The position numbers and the translations under genes are program-made. From Floricoccus tropicus (GTDB lineage: Bacteria > Bacillota > Bacilli > Lactobacillales > Streptococcaceae): a stretch of 64,000 bases of DNA. Location: NCBI RefSeq assembly GCF_001832905.1, contig NZ_MKIR01000004.1, positions 124,001-188,000 on the forward strand. The letters run 5' to 3'. A model generated the notes under the pieces. The model saw only the letters and a list, made by a program, of their open reading frames with translations, was not told where the DNA came from and did no database searches. Positions 21,938-30,234 of the stretch are shown here, piece by piece (position 1 is the stretch's first letter; the number at the start of each line of letters is the position of its first letter).

Positions 21938-21978
21938 ATGTATATCCTCCTCGTAATTAAATAATATCAATTTTCATT

Positions 21979-22007
21979 TTGCCTTGTATTGAAACAAATG
22001 ATAATAT
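21979..22007 (+). promoter_or_regulatory. Promoter of the XRE/TPR regulator gene
   Basis: TTGCCT (21979-21984), 17-bp spacer, TAATAT (22002-22007). It lies in the 119-bp divergent region shared with the ABC exporter. The spacer region contains TTGTATTGAAACAA, whose ends form a short inverted repeat and could be an operator. Confidence 0.6.
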
Positions 22008-22056
22008 TAAGTTAATTAAGATGACTTTTTAAAGAATATTTTCCCAAGGAGAAACT

Positions 22057-23235
22057 ATGATCGGTTCACTAATTCGTAAAGAACGTATAAAACAAGATTT
22101 AAGTTTAGAATCTTTATCTCTTGATATATGCTCTCCATCCTACCTTAGCAAGATTGAAAGTAATTCCGTAAGTGCACATCCCGAAATAAATCAACTTCTA
22201 CTTGATAAGTTGAAAATCTCAGTAATTTATGAAGTAAGTGAAAATAAGATTGCTGAGGCAAAAAAAGTCTTAGAAGTTTTTTTCATGGAAGATGATTTTT
22301 CAAAAATAAGTCAATTCTACTTGGAAAATAAAGATTTAAAGTACTCCGTAATTTCAACATTCTATATGTTAATTGAAAGTATATATAAGCTAGGAATAAA
22401 CAAACTTTCGCCTCAAGATACAAAAGCACTTATTAATCTTAAACCCAGTAATTCATCTGAACAATATTACCAATCGATGGTCCTTGGACTAATATATCTT
22501 TTCAATGGTCAGCCGGATACTGCTGAGATTTTTTTTGAAAAAGCTTCAGAATTAAATTATTTTGGATTGGGAGACTATGAAAAAGCACAATGTAAATTTT
22601 CCCTGGGAAGCTATCAAACTGCTTTTTATCTTTTTAATAAACAGTATCAATTTGAAATCTCTTTCGGAAATATGACATTTGCAAAGCGTATTTCAAAAGA
22701 AATACTAGACACGATTTGTATTATGGGTGAAGTAAATTGTCTAGATGATTTTCTACTTGAAAGAGAAAGACTAATTGAAAATAAATTAAGTAAAAGAGAA
22801 AAAAACTATTATCAGCTTATCACTGATTTTCAGAATAATGATTACAAACGAATTAGTGAAATGAAAATCTCTAGTCTGATAAATCATCCCTACATTTATC
22901 TCATATATTCATACTCTTCAAATAAATATAATAAATCAAGGGATACTGAAAAAATATTAGAAAAATACAAAAACTGGTTAAGTTCCAATGAATCGCCTTG
23001 GGAATATGAAGAAAGTTTGCATGATTTTTATAAAGAAAATATTTTACAAATAGTTCAAAGTCTTACAGTAAAAAATAATAAATTAGATTTAGACTTATTA
23101 AAAACAGCTATGGATACAGCCTTCTCACTACGCCTTACAATTCTAGCTGAAATTCTAAAAACCATTTTAATTGAAGAATTGGTTGAAAATCGTAAATACA
23201 AAGAAGCATATAATCTAATAAATAAAAATAGATGA
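22057..23235 (+). CDS. XRE-family regulator with TPR-like C-terminal domain
   Basis: 392 residues. The N-terminal Cro/C1 helix-turn-helix (IGSLIRKERIKQDLSLESLS and CSPSYLSKIES) is followed by about 320 residues of predicted helix pairs of TPR type (for example SMVLGLIYLFNGQPDTAEIFFEKASEL is one such segment). This is the plan of RRNPP peptide-sensing regulators (Rgg, PlcR), though it is longer than typical Rgg. AAGGAG precedes the ATG. No pheromone-like small gene is visible nearby. Its divergent ABC exporter is the likely target. Confidence 0.78.
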   Translation: MIGSLIRKERIKQDLSLESLSLDICSPSYLSKIESNSVSAHPEINQLLLDKLKISVIYEVSENKIAEAKKVLEVFFMEDDFSKISQFYLENKDLKYSVISTFYMLIESIYKLGINKLSPQDTKALINLKPSNSSEQYYQSMVLGLIYLFNGQPDTAEIFFEKASELNYFGLGDYEKAQCKFSLGSYQTAFYLFNKQYQFEISFGNMTFAKRISKEILDTICIMGEVNCLDDFLLERERLIENKLSKREKNYYQLITDFQNNDYKRISEMKISSLINHPYIYLIYSYSSNKYNKSRDTEKILEKYKNWLSSNESPWEYEESLHDFYKENILQIVQSLTVKNNKLDLDLLKTAMDTAFSLRLTILAEILKTILIEELVENRKYKEAYNLINKNR

Positions 23236-23258
23236 TCTCAATTGAAGATCATCTATTT
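23230..23258. terminator. Bidirectional terminator between regulator and DUF3021 gene
   Basis: AGATGATCT (23230-23238) and AGATCATCT (23246-23254) form a 9-bp stem followed by ATTTTT on the plus strand. The regulator stop codon lies in the first arm. It separates convergent genes. Confidence 0.75.
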
Positions 23259-23259
23259 T

Positions 23260-23664
23260 TCATAAAACACTATTTAGTTCATCACTTATTACCTTATTCT
23301 CATGTTTTGAATAAAAATAAAATCCAATTATATGACCTATGAAAACTATAATTACCATTATATAAATATATGGGAATATAAAGTTAAACATCTCTTTAGA
23401 AAAAAGGTAGACACTTAGTAATCCACAAAATAAGTTTACTAGTGATGAAATGATGATATTTGTTATTACTTTAAAAGTTGAATATTTCCAAAGATAAGCA
23501 TAGATGACCCCAAAGGTAAGGCCAAATAACAATCCAATAAGAATAATTCGACCGAAAAAGCTGTAATCTGATCCTCCTACTTTACCAAAAGCTGATAAGA
23601 AATATACCCAAATAATCATTATGCTTGTTATTTGAAAAAAATTTCCTTTAAGTTCTTTAATCAT
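23260..23664 (-). CDS. DUF3021-family membrane protein
   Basis: 134 residues with four hydrophobic segments and short loops. It fits DUF3021 in size, topology and context: such proteins are encoded next to LytTR DNA-binding proteins in Bacillota, as here. The start overlaps the LytTR gene stop by 4 nt, so the two are coupled. By analogy with other LytTR/membrane-inhibitor pairs it may hold the regulator inactive at the membrane; that is an inference. Confidence 0.78.
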   Translation of the reverse strand: MIKELKGNFFQITSIMIIWVYFLSAFGKVGGSDYSFFGRIILIGLLFGLTFGVIYAYLWKYSTFKVITNIIISSLVNLFCGLLSVYLFSKEMFNFIFPYIYIMVIIVFIGHIIGFYFYSKHENKVISDELNSVL

Positions 23665-24101
23665 GATAAAATCTCCTTTACTTTTTTTGCGTAATGCCTA
23701 CTGACTAAATAATCGTTATCACCCTTGCTAGTAATTTGTAACCTAGCATTCTTCTCAACTGAAAAAAATTTAACTTGGCTTAGATTAAATACTGTAGATT
23801 GATTAATCATTGAAAACTTATATTTTTCAAGATAACTTAAATCCTTCAATCTATTTGGATAATGAAACAATCTTCCATCTATACAATTTATTTTACACAT
23901 GTGCCCCATACTTTCAAAAGATTCTATCTCTTCAAGTTCAAGGATAACAGAGCGGTTATTTCTTATATCAATGGCTGAAAGTTTTAAATCAAAATTTAGA
24001 TATTTTTCAATTTTTTCTAGCTTTTCTTTATTGTAGGGATTAGAAATGATGTCAATCTCATCAAGACCAAGCTCTTTTTTCCATAAATAATTTATTTTCA
24101 T
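23661..24101 (-). CDS. LytTR-domain transcriptional regulator without receiver domain
   Basis: 146 residues. The C-terminal 95 residues have the LytTR fold pattern (EEIESFESMGHMCKINCIDG, then LSYLEKYKFSMINQSTVFNL and VSRHYAKKVKEIL). The N-terminal 45 residues are a short helical segment, not a receiver domain. It is probably a DNA-binding regulator coupled to the DUF3021 membrane protein. AAGGGG precedes the ATG. Confidence 0.84.
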   Translation of the reverse strand: MKINYLWKKELGLDEIDIISNPYNKEKLEKIEKYLNFDLKLSAIDIRNNRSVILELEEIESFESMGHMCKINCIDGRLFHYPNRLKDLSYLEKYKFSMINQSTVFNLSQVKFFSVEKNARLQITSKGDNDYLVSRHYAKKVKEILS

Positions 24102-24197
24102 CTATACCCCTTTCTTGAATATAGAATATCAATATTCTTAATAAATTAATATATTTTTTAGCCATCTTACAAAAATAAGCGACTTATCTACAAAAAA

Positions 24198-24217
24198 AGC
24201 TCTCCCATAAGAGAACT
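24198..24217 (-). terminator. Terminator after the 67-residue protein gene
   Basis: Stem AGCTCTC (24198-24204) with GAGAACT (24211-24217), one wobble, followed on the minus strand by seven T. Confidence 0.75.
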
Positions 24218-24232
24218 TCATTCTTTTAACAA

Positions 24233-24436
24233 TTATTTTAATCTGTTTTTATTTTTGATTACGATTTCCCAAATGAGTTGAACAGCATAAACAAGTAACG
24301 CACATCCAGCTAAAATTGAGATGTATAAGATTCTATTATCATTTCCTGGACTTACATTAGTTCCAAACCAAATATACAAGGCAAAGCCAATGAAAAAGAC
24401 TGCAAGAATAATATTTATTAATTTCCAAGTTTTCAT
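24233..24436 (-). CDS. Small two-helix membrane protein, paralogue 1
   Basis: 67 residues, two hydrophobic helices (about 6-26 and 38-58) and a short basic C-terminus. AGGAG precedes the ATG. It begins MKTWK and ends its second helix VQLIW, features shared with the next gene, so the two are tandem paralogues. Function unknown. Confidence 0.75.
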   Translation of the reverse strand: MKTWKLINIILAVFFIGFALYIWFGTNVSPGNDNRILYISILAGCALLVYAVQLIWEIVIKNKNRLK

Positions 24437-24531
24437 AAATAACTCCTAATTTTTTTACTAAGAGTATCATTTTTCGCAATAAAAATCAAAAATGAGATAG
24501 CTTAACCATTTTATTAATAATTAGGAAATTT

Positions 24532-24735
24532 TTATCTTTTTTTAATTTGGTAAAACCATACTAGTTGAATTGCCAATAGTATTAAAGCAAAAATCGTAAT
24601 TATAAATAAAGATAGAAGTTTATTTTCCATATTATTTACTGCTCCGTGACCATCAACTGACCTAAACCATAAGAACAACACTGTAATTACAAATAATACA
24701 ACTTCTATTATTGACACAACTTTCCATGTTTTCAT
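24532..24735 (-). CDS. Small two-helix membrane protein, paralogue 2
   Basis: 67 residues, the same length and plan as the neighbour at 24233-24436: MKTWK start, helix, polar loop with GNxD/DGHG-type residues, helix ending IQLVW and a basic tail. AGAGGTG lies before the ATG. The 95 nt between the two copies are AT-rich and may hold a promoter. Function unknown. Confidence 0.75.
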   Translation of the reverse strand: MKTWKVVSIIEVVLFVITVLFLWFRSVDGHGAVNNMENKLLSLFIITIFALILLAIQLVWFYQIKKR

Positions 24736-24798
24736 AATACACCTCTAGTTTTTAATTTATAATATCATTTATTAGTTTGAAAATCAAAAAAACATCAA

Positions 24799-25590
24799 TC
24801 ATTTAAAATTATCTGGAAAATAATCCTTTAAGCTTTGTTTGGCCATATTTGATTCGGCAAAATCTGGTGCAATCTGACCCATCTTTCTTATTACCTTTGA
24901 AAAGCCTGCATTAACTCTAATTTTATTTTTTTCCATGCCTTTTAAGGTAACTTTGACCAAATCGTCCAGCTTCATGTCGCCAATGGATGAGGATGAAGTT
25001 GTATGCTCTAAATTTGTTTGAGAAACTAGTGGGGGAACTAATTCCATAATATGCAGATTATTTATTTTAGCAGTTGATAATTGATCTCTAAGTGCAGATG
25101 TAAACATATGAACTCCTGCCTTAGATGCCGAGTATGTTGGATGAGCCGCCGAACTTATATTTGCTAATCCTGAAGATATGTTTACAATCATAGATTCTTT
25201 CTGATTTTTTAATATAGGTAATAACAGACTATTGATATTGATTGTTCCTAGTAGATTTGTTTGAATATCACGAGTTAAGAGATTTATATCTTGATTTTCG
25301 ACATCAAGAAGATTATAGGCTGTCATTGTACATGCAGAATTAATAAGAATATTTAGATTTGGAATATTTTTTTCTACCCATATTGGTAGCTCAAGCAATG
25401 AACTATAATCACCAACATCAGCTTGATAAATCAAAAAATTAGGATTCTCTTTAGAAATTTCCTCTAGTCTTGCCCTATTTCTCCCAAGAAGAATGATTTT
25501 GTTATCCATTTTAACAAGTTCTCTAGCCAATGCTAGACCAATTCCTGAAGTACCACCAGTTATTAAGATACTTTGATTGTTTAAATCCAT
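24799..25590 (-). CDS. Short-chain dehydrogenase/reductase (DltE-like)
   Basis: 263 residues from the ATG at 25588-25590, which has GGAG 6 nt upstream. A GTG at 25602 is too near the site. Cofactor motif ITGGTSGIGLALA and active-site YSASK are present, with the Ser in NISSG. Substrate unknown; the closest named type is the DltE-like oxidoreductase group. Confidence 0.86.
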   Translation of the reverse strand: MDLNNQSILITGGTSGIGLALARELVKMDNKIILLGRNRARLEEISKENPNFLIYQADVGDYSSLLELPIWVEKNIPNLNILINSACTMTAYNLLDVENQDINLLTRDIQTNLLGTININSLLLPILKNQKESMIVNISSGLANISSAAHPTYSASKAGVHMFTSALRDQLSTAKINNLHIMELVPPLVSQTNLEHTTSSSSIGDMKLDDLVKVTLKGMEKNKIRVNAGFSKVIRKMGQIAPDFAESNMAKQSLKDYFPDNFK

Positions 25591-25654
25591 ATTATTCTCC
25601 ACTTTTATTTAATAAATACAAGAAAAGAACAGTAAATCCTGCTCTTCTCAATTA

Positions 25655-26596
25655 TTATTTTGTACTAGCAACTACTTCAAGTTGACCTGAAATTGTCCAT
25701 GTAGATATATCATCAGTTAAAACAAAAGATTGTCCTTTTTCAATAGGATAGTCCTGACCATCTACCGTCAAAATTCCTTGACCATCAATGACTGTAGCCA
25801 AAGTGTATGGAGCTTTTTTAGCAAAGACCATATCTCCATGTATTTGCCATTTTTCGACTGCGAAAAAGTCTGATTTGATAAGTTCTGTGATTTTAGCATC
25901 ATCATATAAGCTTGTTTGAGGATGTGCTTGGTTTTCTTTAGCAGGTACTGTTAGAACGTCTAGTGCCTTTTTGATATGGAGTTCGCGCAGATTACCTTCA
26001 TCGTCCTTACGGTCAAAATCGTAAACTCGATATGTTATGTCACTTGACTGTTGTGTTTCGAGGACAAGTACTCCTGGACCAATGGCATGCATAGTTCCAC
26101 TTGGTACATAGAAAAAGTCGCCTTTTTTGACAGGAACCTTTGTAAGTAAATCGTCCCATTTTCCTTCTTCGACCAGTTGTTCAAGTTCATCATTTGTTTG
26201 AGCAGTATGCCCAAAAATAATTTCAGCACCTGGCTCAGAATCAATAATATACCAACATTCAGTTTTCCCAAGTTCACCTTCTTCAGGCAATGAATATGCG
26301 TCATCAGGGTGTACTTGTACGCTTAGCCACTCATTTGCATCTAAGATTTTTGTAAGTAAAGGAAATACTTGGTCATCTGGATTACCAAATAGTTGTGGCT
26401 GGTTTATGTATAATTCATCTAAAGTTTCACCCTTAAATGGTCCATTTTCAACAACTGATAGACCATTAGGATGTCCAGAAATTGCCCATAATTCACCTAT
26501 TTTATCTGTTGGTAAATCATATCCAAACTCTTCCAGACGCTTTCCACCCCAAATTTTTTCTTGTAGAACAGGTTTTAAAAATAATGGTTGTGTCAT
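25655..26596 (-). CDS. manA: Mannose-6-phosphate isomerase, class I
   Basis: 313 residues, the short Gram-positive form. It interconverts mannose-6-P and fructose-6-P with zinc. Motifs: QEKIWGGKRL near the start, the metal-site region WLSVQVHPDD, KTECWYI, and FYVPSGTMHAIGPGVLVLETQQSSDITYR. A weak hairpin with TTTTCTTG follows at 25622-25648. Confidence 0.95.
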   Translation of the reverse strand: MTQPLFLKPVLQEKIWGGKRLEEFGYDLPTDKIGELWAISGHPNGLSVVENGPFKGETLDELYINQPQLFGNPDDQVFPLLTKILDANEWLSVQVHPDDAYSLPEEGELGKTECWYIIDSEPGAEIIFGHTAQTNDELEQLVEEGKWDDLLTKVPVKKGDFFYVPSGTMHAIGPGVLVLETQQSSDITYRVYDFDRKDDEGNLRELHIKKALDVLTVPAKENQAHPQTSLYDDAKITELIKSDFFAVEKWQIHGDMVFAKKAPYTLATVIDGQGILTVDGQDYPIEKGQSFVLTDDISTWTISGQLEVVASTK

Positions 26597-26692
26597 GAAA
26601 ATCTTGCTCCTTGTATTTTGATATGTTTTAATTATACACCTAAATTTTTTAATTTAAAACATGATATAATTATCCAAAATGGAGGAAATATT

Positions 26693-27037
26693 ATGAATAT
26701 TGAACTAACAAGATTTAGAGTAAAAGAAGGTAAATCTCAAAAAGTAGATGAGTGGATGAAATTTTTAAACGATAATCAAGAAGCTCTCTTAGAAACGCTT
26801 GAACCAGAAAAAATGTATGTCGAAAATATTTTTCGTGAAGAATTAGATGGTAGAGAGTATCTATACTGGTACTCAGTTCAGGGTGAAAATCCCCAAGAAC
26901 TTGCTGACTCAGAACATTGGCTGGACAAAAAACACATTGAGTTTTGGAATGAATGTATCGATGAGACATACCGTCCTGTAGATTTAAAAGTCGAAATGAC
27001 AGCAATACCAGAGAAAATCGAAAAACACATGAAATGA
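26693..27037 (+). CDS. DUF6176 family protein
   Basis: 114 residues from the ATG at 26693 with GGAGG upstream. The track of the frame extends 35 codons upstream without support. The sequence (ELTRFRVKEGKS, EKMYVENIFRE, YLYWYSVQGE) matches the uncharacterised DUF6176 family, probably a ferredoxin-like fold. No motif suggests an enzyme activity. It is a single gene with its own terminator. Confidence 0.82.
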   Translation: MNIELTRFRVKEGKSQKVDEWMKFLNDNQEALLETLEPEKMYVENIFREELDGREYLYWYSVQGENPQELADSEHWLDKKHIEFWNECIDETYRPVDLKVEMTAIPEKIEKHMK

Positions 27038-27038
27038 A

Positions 27039-27066
27039 AAAACTAGATTAAGTTCTAGTTTTTTTG
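27039..27066 (+). terminator. Terminator of the DUF6176 gene
   Basis: AAAACTAG (27039-27046) pairs with CTAGTTTT (27055-27062), followed by further T. Confidence 0.85.
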
Positions 27067-27116
27067 TCTTATAATTTTGTCATATTATGCTATATTATCT
27101 TATAAATCATTTCTCA

Positions 27117-27986
27117 CTACATTTCAAATTTTTTAGTGTATAACCTATACTTCCCGATACAATTAAAGCCTAATTCTAAGACTAATTTTTGACTTTCATC
27201 ACTATTGAAAAAAACTAAATGTTCAACTTTCATTTTATTTAAATTACAAAGCATTCTTTTAAGTAAGTTTTCGAAATATATTTCATTGTATTTCTTATCA
27301 AAAAAATCAATGCCAAAAATTTCTGCCAACTTTTTCCCATTGTATATACTTGCATAAATTGCAGCAAGTGGTTTTCCGTCTTTTAAATAGACCAGAATTT
27401 GCCAGTTATCCACATCTTGCTCAAGTTTTTCATTAGTCCAATACATTTCATCTTGATTGGGTTCATGGATTTGAGCAAAATAATCAAAGTTCTCACTTGT
27501 AATTTCAATTATATTTTCTTCAGAAAAAGGCTCTGATTTAAAATTCTCAAAGTGAAAAACGTCATTCCAAGATTCTTCCACTAGTTTAAATTCATGTTTA
27601 TCAAGGGAGTTTATAGCACTGATATTCTCCGTTGGAATGCCAATATATATTTCTGCTTGTGGATACTTATTATTTATATAATTTAGGAATTCTTCATAGG
27701 CCTGGGAAAAATTTTCTTCAATTGCAAAATATATGGTCGAAAGATAATTTTCATCTTCAATATAAGAATAGTGAATCCATCCTTTGATTTCATTACCTTC
27801 TGCATAGACAAGTATTTCTTCTTCATCTGGATAATCGTATGCGGCATAACTTCTTCTTATGAAATCATCCTTAGTTTTTATACCATCATAATAAACGGGG
27901 TAGCTTGTGAATTCTGGTTGCATGACGAGAGAATACATTAAATCAATATATTGATTTAGCTCACTTTTTGCTAATAATTTTAGCAT
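27117..27986 (-). CDS. GNAT-family N-acetyltransferase, tandem-domain type
   Basis: 289 residues from the ATG at 27984-27986, with GGGGTGA upstream. Two GNAT-like halves are recognisable, each about 140 residues: an N-terminal half (EEEILVYAEGNEIKGWIHYSYI) and a C-terminal half (LVYLKDGKPLAAIYASI, then IFGIDFF). The acetyl-CoA loop is degenerate in the first half. Substrate unknown. Confidence 0.72.
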   Translation of the reverse strand: MLKLLAKSELNQYIDLMYSLVMQPEFTSYPVYYDGIKTKDDFIRRSYAAYDYPDEEEILVYAEGNEIKGWIHYSYIEDENYLSTIYFAIEENFSQAYEEFLNYINNKYPQAEIYIGIPTENISAINSLDKHEFKLVEESWNDVFHFENFKSEPFSEENIIEITSENFDYFAQIHEPNQDEMYWTNEKLEQDVDNWQILVYLKDGKPLAAIYASIYNGKKLAEIFGIDFFDKKYNEIYFENLLKRMLCNLNKMKVEHLVFFNSDESQKLVLELGFNCIGKYRLYTKKFEM

Positions 27987-28112
27987 ATAAATTTTCACCC
28001 CACATATACAATATTTAATTTTATAAACAAGTTTCAAAATAGAAAATCTATTTTTGGTATATCTTCCTATTAAAACGAAACTTCTAGTGTGATTTCTCCC
28101 ATAAATTACTAC

Positions 28113-28754
28113 TTATTTTTGATTTTCTGGATACATATAAAATGTTAGTTCTTCTTCAGTATAAACATGTCCTTCGGGTACTCCTGAAAATGAATTGTCA
28201 GGTATGTCATATCCTAATATTTGTGCAACCTTAACAGCAAATTCACGGTAGGCAAAACCAATTGCAGTGACAATTCCATGTTCTTCATCGTAAACCACAG
28301 GTTGTCTGGCTACATTTTCTTTTTCTAAAAAGTCAAATTCATTATATGTTTCTTCAAATAATCCTGCTGTAAATTTCACTCCTTTTAGGATACCAGCTTT
28401 AGCCAATGTCATTGGCGCTGAAGAAATGGCAGCTATCAGTGGACGATTAGTCATATCAGCTAATGGTTTTAGAAAATCAATTAGACTTTTATCTTCTGTT
28501 ACAGCAACGGGGTCACTGTCACCACTAAATAAAATCAAATTATAGTCTCCAAAATTGATTTCAGAAAAACTTTTATTGGGTACTAACTGGAAAAAATCTT
28601 CTGATTTAATCATTTTTTTATTCTCAGAACTTACAGTGTCAATTTCCCACCATTCATTCATCGGCTGAAATACTGTTAAATAATCTGTTAATAAGGTAAT
28701 CTCACTCATTGACATATTTTCATAAAGTAAGACTAATGCTTTATTTTTGACCAT
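28113..28754 (-). CDS. DJ-1/PfpI family protein lacking the nucleophilic Cys
   Basis: 213 residues. The fold shows in KALVLLYENMSMSEITLLTD, a nucleophile-elbow region LIAAISSAPMTLAKAGIL and the C-terminal AIGFAYREFAVKVAQILG. In the family the elbow reads AICAGP. Here it is AISSAP, with Ser111 in place of Cys. It may be inactive as a glyoxalase or protease and serve as a binding protein. AAGGGG precedes the ATG. Confidence 0.82.
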   Translation of the reverse strand: MVKNKALVLLYENMSMSEITLLTDYLTVFQPMNEWWEIDTVSSENKKMIKSEDFFQLVPNKSFSEINFGDYNLILFSGDSDPVAVTEDKSLIDFLKPLADMTNRPLIAAISSAPMTLAKAGILKGVKFTAGLFEETYNEFDFLEKENVARQPVVYDEEHGIVTAIGFAYREFAVKVAQILGYDIPDNSFSGVPEGHVYTEEELTFYMYPENQK

Positions 28755-28833
28755 AATATTACCCCTTTATTTTTTAATTTATTTATTAAATTATATCATG
28801 TCAATAAAATAATTAACAACAAAAGTAGAGAAA

Positions 28834-28863
28834 AAAGAATATCCCATTTTTGAAATATCCTTT
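28834..28863 (-). terminator. Terminator of RsgA-like gene 1
   Basis: Ten-bp stem AAAGAATATC (28834-28843) with AATATCCTTT (28854-28863), two wobbles on the minus strand, followed there by TTTTTT. Confidence 0.7.
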
Positions 28864-28873
28864 TTTTCATAAC

Positions 28874-29977
28874 CTATCTTAATGATTCATATTTTTGTGC
28901 ATTTTTTCGTTCTAAATTATTCTTCATTTGTTTTTTAGCACTCTTATGTCCACCCATACTTTTGAACATACGGTTTAATTTTGCTTCTTCTATTTGCCTA
29001 CTATTTAATCCATCATAGGATGACTCAATTAATAGTTTAGAGTAATTATCTAAACGTCTTTGATCGAGAGTACCATCTTCAAGCGCCTTTTTTACTGCAC
29101 AACCCGGTTCTTTCATATGTGTACAATCACGAAATTTACAATTTTGCGCCAATTCTTCAATATCATTAAAGGATTTAGCCACATCAGTATTTTGTATACC
29201 AACTTCTCGAGTACCCGGTGTATCAATAATCACACCGCCATATTTTGACAGAAACATCTCTCGACCTGTTGTTGTGTGTCGGCCTTTATCACCATGACCA
29301 ATTTCACTAGTAGCAAGTTTTTCATTGACTAGTTGATTAATAAGCGTTGATTTTCCAACACCTGAAGATCCTACGAAGACTACTGTTGGCGAATATGTCA
29401 TGAGATGAGCAAACTTTTCACTATTATTTTCCTGATTGGTAGTAACAATTATTTCAGAGTAAAATGATACTTCTTCAACTTCTGTAATAATCCCATCTAT
29501 AACCTTACACAAATCTGATTTAGTAAGTACAACTACTGGTTTAGCACCACTATCCCACGCAATTGAAAGATATCTCTCAAGTCGATTAAGGCTATAATTA
29601 TTGTTAAGGGACATACAGATGAAAATAATATCAATATTTGTTGCAAGAACCTGCTCTTCTTGACTACTACCAACTGCCGTACGTCCAAAAATACTTTTAC
29701 GGGGCAAAATATTATGAATTATAGCTATATCATCATTCTTAGTAAATGTTGCAAGTACAAAATCACCAACTGCAGGATACTGTGAAAGATGCTCAGTAGA
29801 AAATCTAAATTTCCTTGAGATCTTAGCATACATTTCTCCAAATTCACTAATAATTTTATATCTGTCTCGATATTGTCCAATTATCCGAGCTAGATGAAGA
29901 TCATCATTTTCTTTTTTTAATTCTTCTGTTTGAGTGTATACTCGATCTGTAAATCCGTATTCTTTTAATTTATTCAA
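28874..29977 (-). CDS. RsgA-like circularly permuted GTPase, paralogue 1
   Basis: 367 residues, longer than canonical RsgA (about 290-300). An N-terminal OB-like region is followed by the circularly permuted GTPase order G4 VVLTKSD, G1 GSSGVGKST (near 207), G2 HTTT and G3 IDTPGTRE. A zinc motif CKFRDCTHMKEPGC lies near 282-295, and there is a basic C-terminal tail. RsgA proteins mature the 30S subunit. It starts with TTG behind TTAGGAG. A second paralogue lies at 43511-44497, and this copy has a structured leader with a short ORF. It may be a specialised ribosome GTPase. Confidence 0.85.
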   Translation of the reverse strand: MNKLKEYGFTDRVYTQTEELKKENDDLHLARIIGQYRDRYKIISEFGEMYAKISRKFRFSTEHLSQYPAVGDFVLATFTKNDDIAIIHNILPRKSIFGRTAVGSSQEEQVLATNIDIIFICMSLNNNYSLNRLERYLSIAWDSGAKPVVVLTKSDLCKVIDGIITEVEEVSFYSEIIVTTNQENNSEKFAHLMTYSPTVVFVGSSGVGKSTLINQLVNEKLATSEIGHGDKGRHTTTGREMFLSKYGGVIIDTPGTREVGIQNTDVAKSFNDIEELAQNCKFRDCTHMKEPGCAVKKALEDGTLDQRRLDNYSKLLIESSYDGLNSRQIEEAKLNRMFKSMGGHKSAKKQMKNNLERKNAQKYESLR

Positions 29978-30004
29978 TTTTTTCTCCTAAGTTTTTTATG
30001 CTTC

Positions 30005-30061
30005 AAAGGAGATTTCTCTTGCTCATTTTCCTATTATCATTTTATTTGAAAAATCTCCTTT
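30005..30061 (-). promoter_or_regulatory. Inverted repeat in the RsgA-like 1 leader
   Basis: AAAGGAGATTT (30005-30015) and AAATCTCCTTT (30051-30061) form a perfect 11-bp inverted repeat. In the minus-strand RNA the 5' arm lies inside the short ORF (codons 15-19). The 3' arm holds UCUCCU, which can pair instead with AGGAGA of the GTPase ribosome site about 18 nt downstream. The two pairings exclude each other, so the leader can switch. Confidence 0.65.
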
Positions 30062-30105
30062 TTCATTACAATTGCCTTCTTTTTCATATTATCATTTTTA
30101 TTCAT
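30037..30105 (-). CDS. Leader peptide ORF (22 aa) upstream of RsgA-like 1
   Basis: ATG at 30103-30105, stop at 30037-30039. It starts MNKNDNMKKKAIVMKKEIF and ends QIK. AGGAAAGGA lies upstream at normal spacing. It is between a consensus promoter and the GTPase start, and the inverted repeat at 30005-30061 begins inside it. It resembles leader peptides of translation attenuators by position and size, not by sequence. Confidence 0.6.
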   Translation of the reverse strand: MNKNDNMKKKAIVMKKEIFQIK

Positions 30106-30125
30106 AATATTTTCCTTTCCTACTT

Positions 30126-30145
30126 ATCCAAATTTTCATTTGGAT
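30126..30145 (-). promoter_or_regulatory. 5'-leader hairpin with GAAA loop
   Basis: On the minus strand ATCCAAAT and ATTTGGAT pair perfectly around GAAA. It lies just after the presumed transcription start of the RsgA-like 1 leader and may protect the mRNA 5' end or be part of the switch. Confidence 0.6.
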
Positions 30146-30157
30146 CTAATTTAGATT

Positions 30158-30185
30158 ATTATATTAAAAATTACTTAATTGTCAA
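30158..30185 (-). promoter_or_regulatory. Promoter of RsgA-like 1
   Basis: Minus strand TTGACA (30180-30185), 16-bp spacer, TATAAT (30158-30163). Both hexamers are consensus. Predicted start near 30150 gives a leader of about 170 nt. Confidence 0.85.
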
Positions 30186-30234
30186 CTTTTCTCATCAATA
30201 TGTAAAAACATATCATTAAGTTTATAGATTTATT

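Noticed and set aside
23260-25590. Prophage or integrative element
   Set aside because: No integrase, capsid, relaxase or attachment-site repeats; genes are ordinary chromosomal types with terminators between them.
29998-30219. 73-codon plus-strand ORF over the RsgA-like 1 leader
   Set aside because: Opposite to a consensus promoter, uORF and inverted repeat on the other strand; Phe/Leu/Ile-rich translation of AT-rich DNA.
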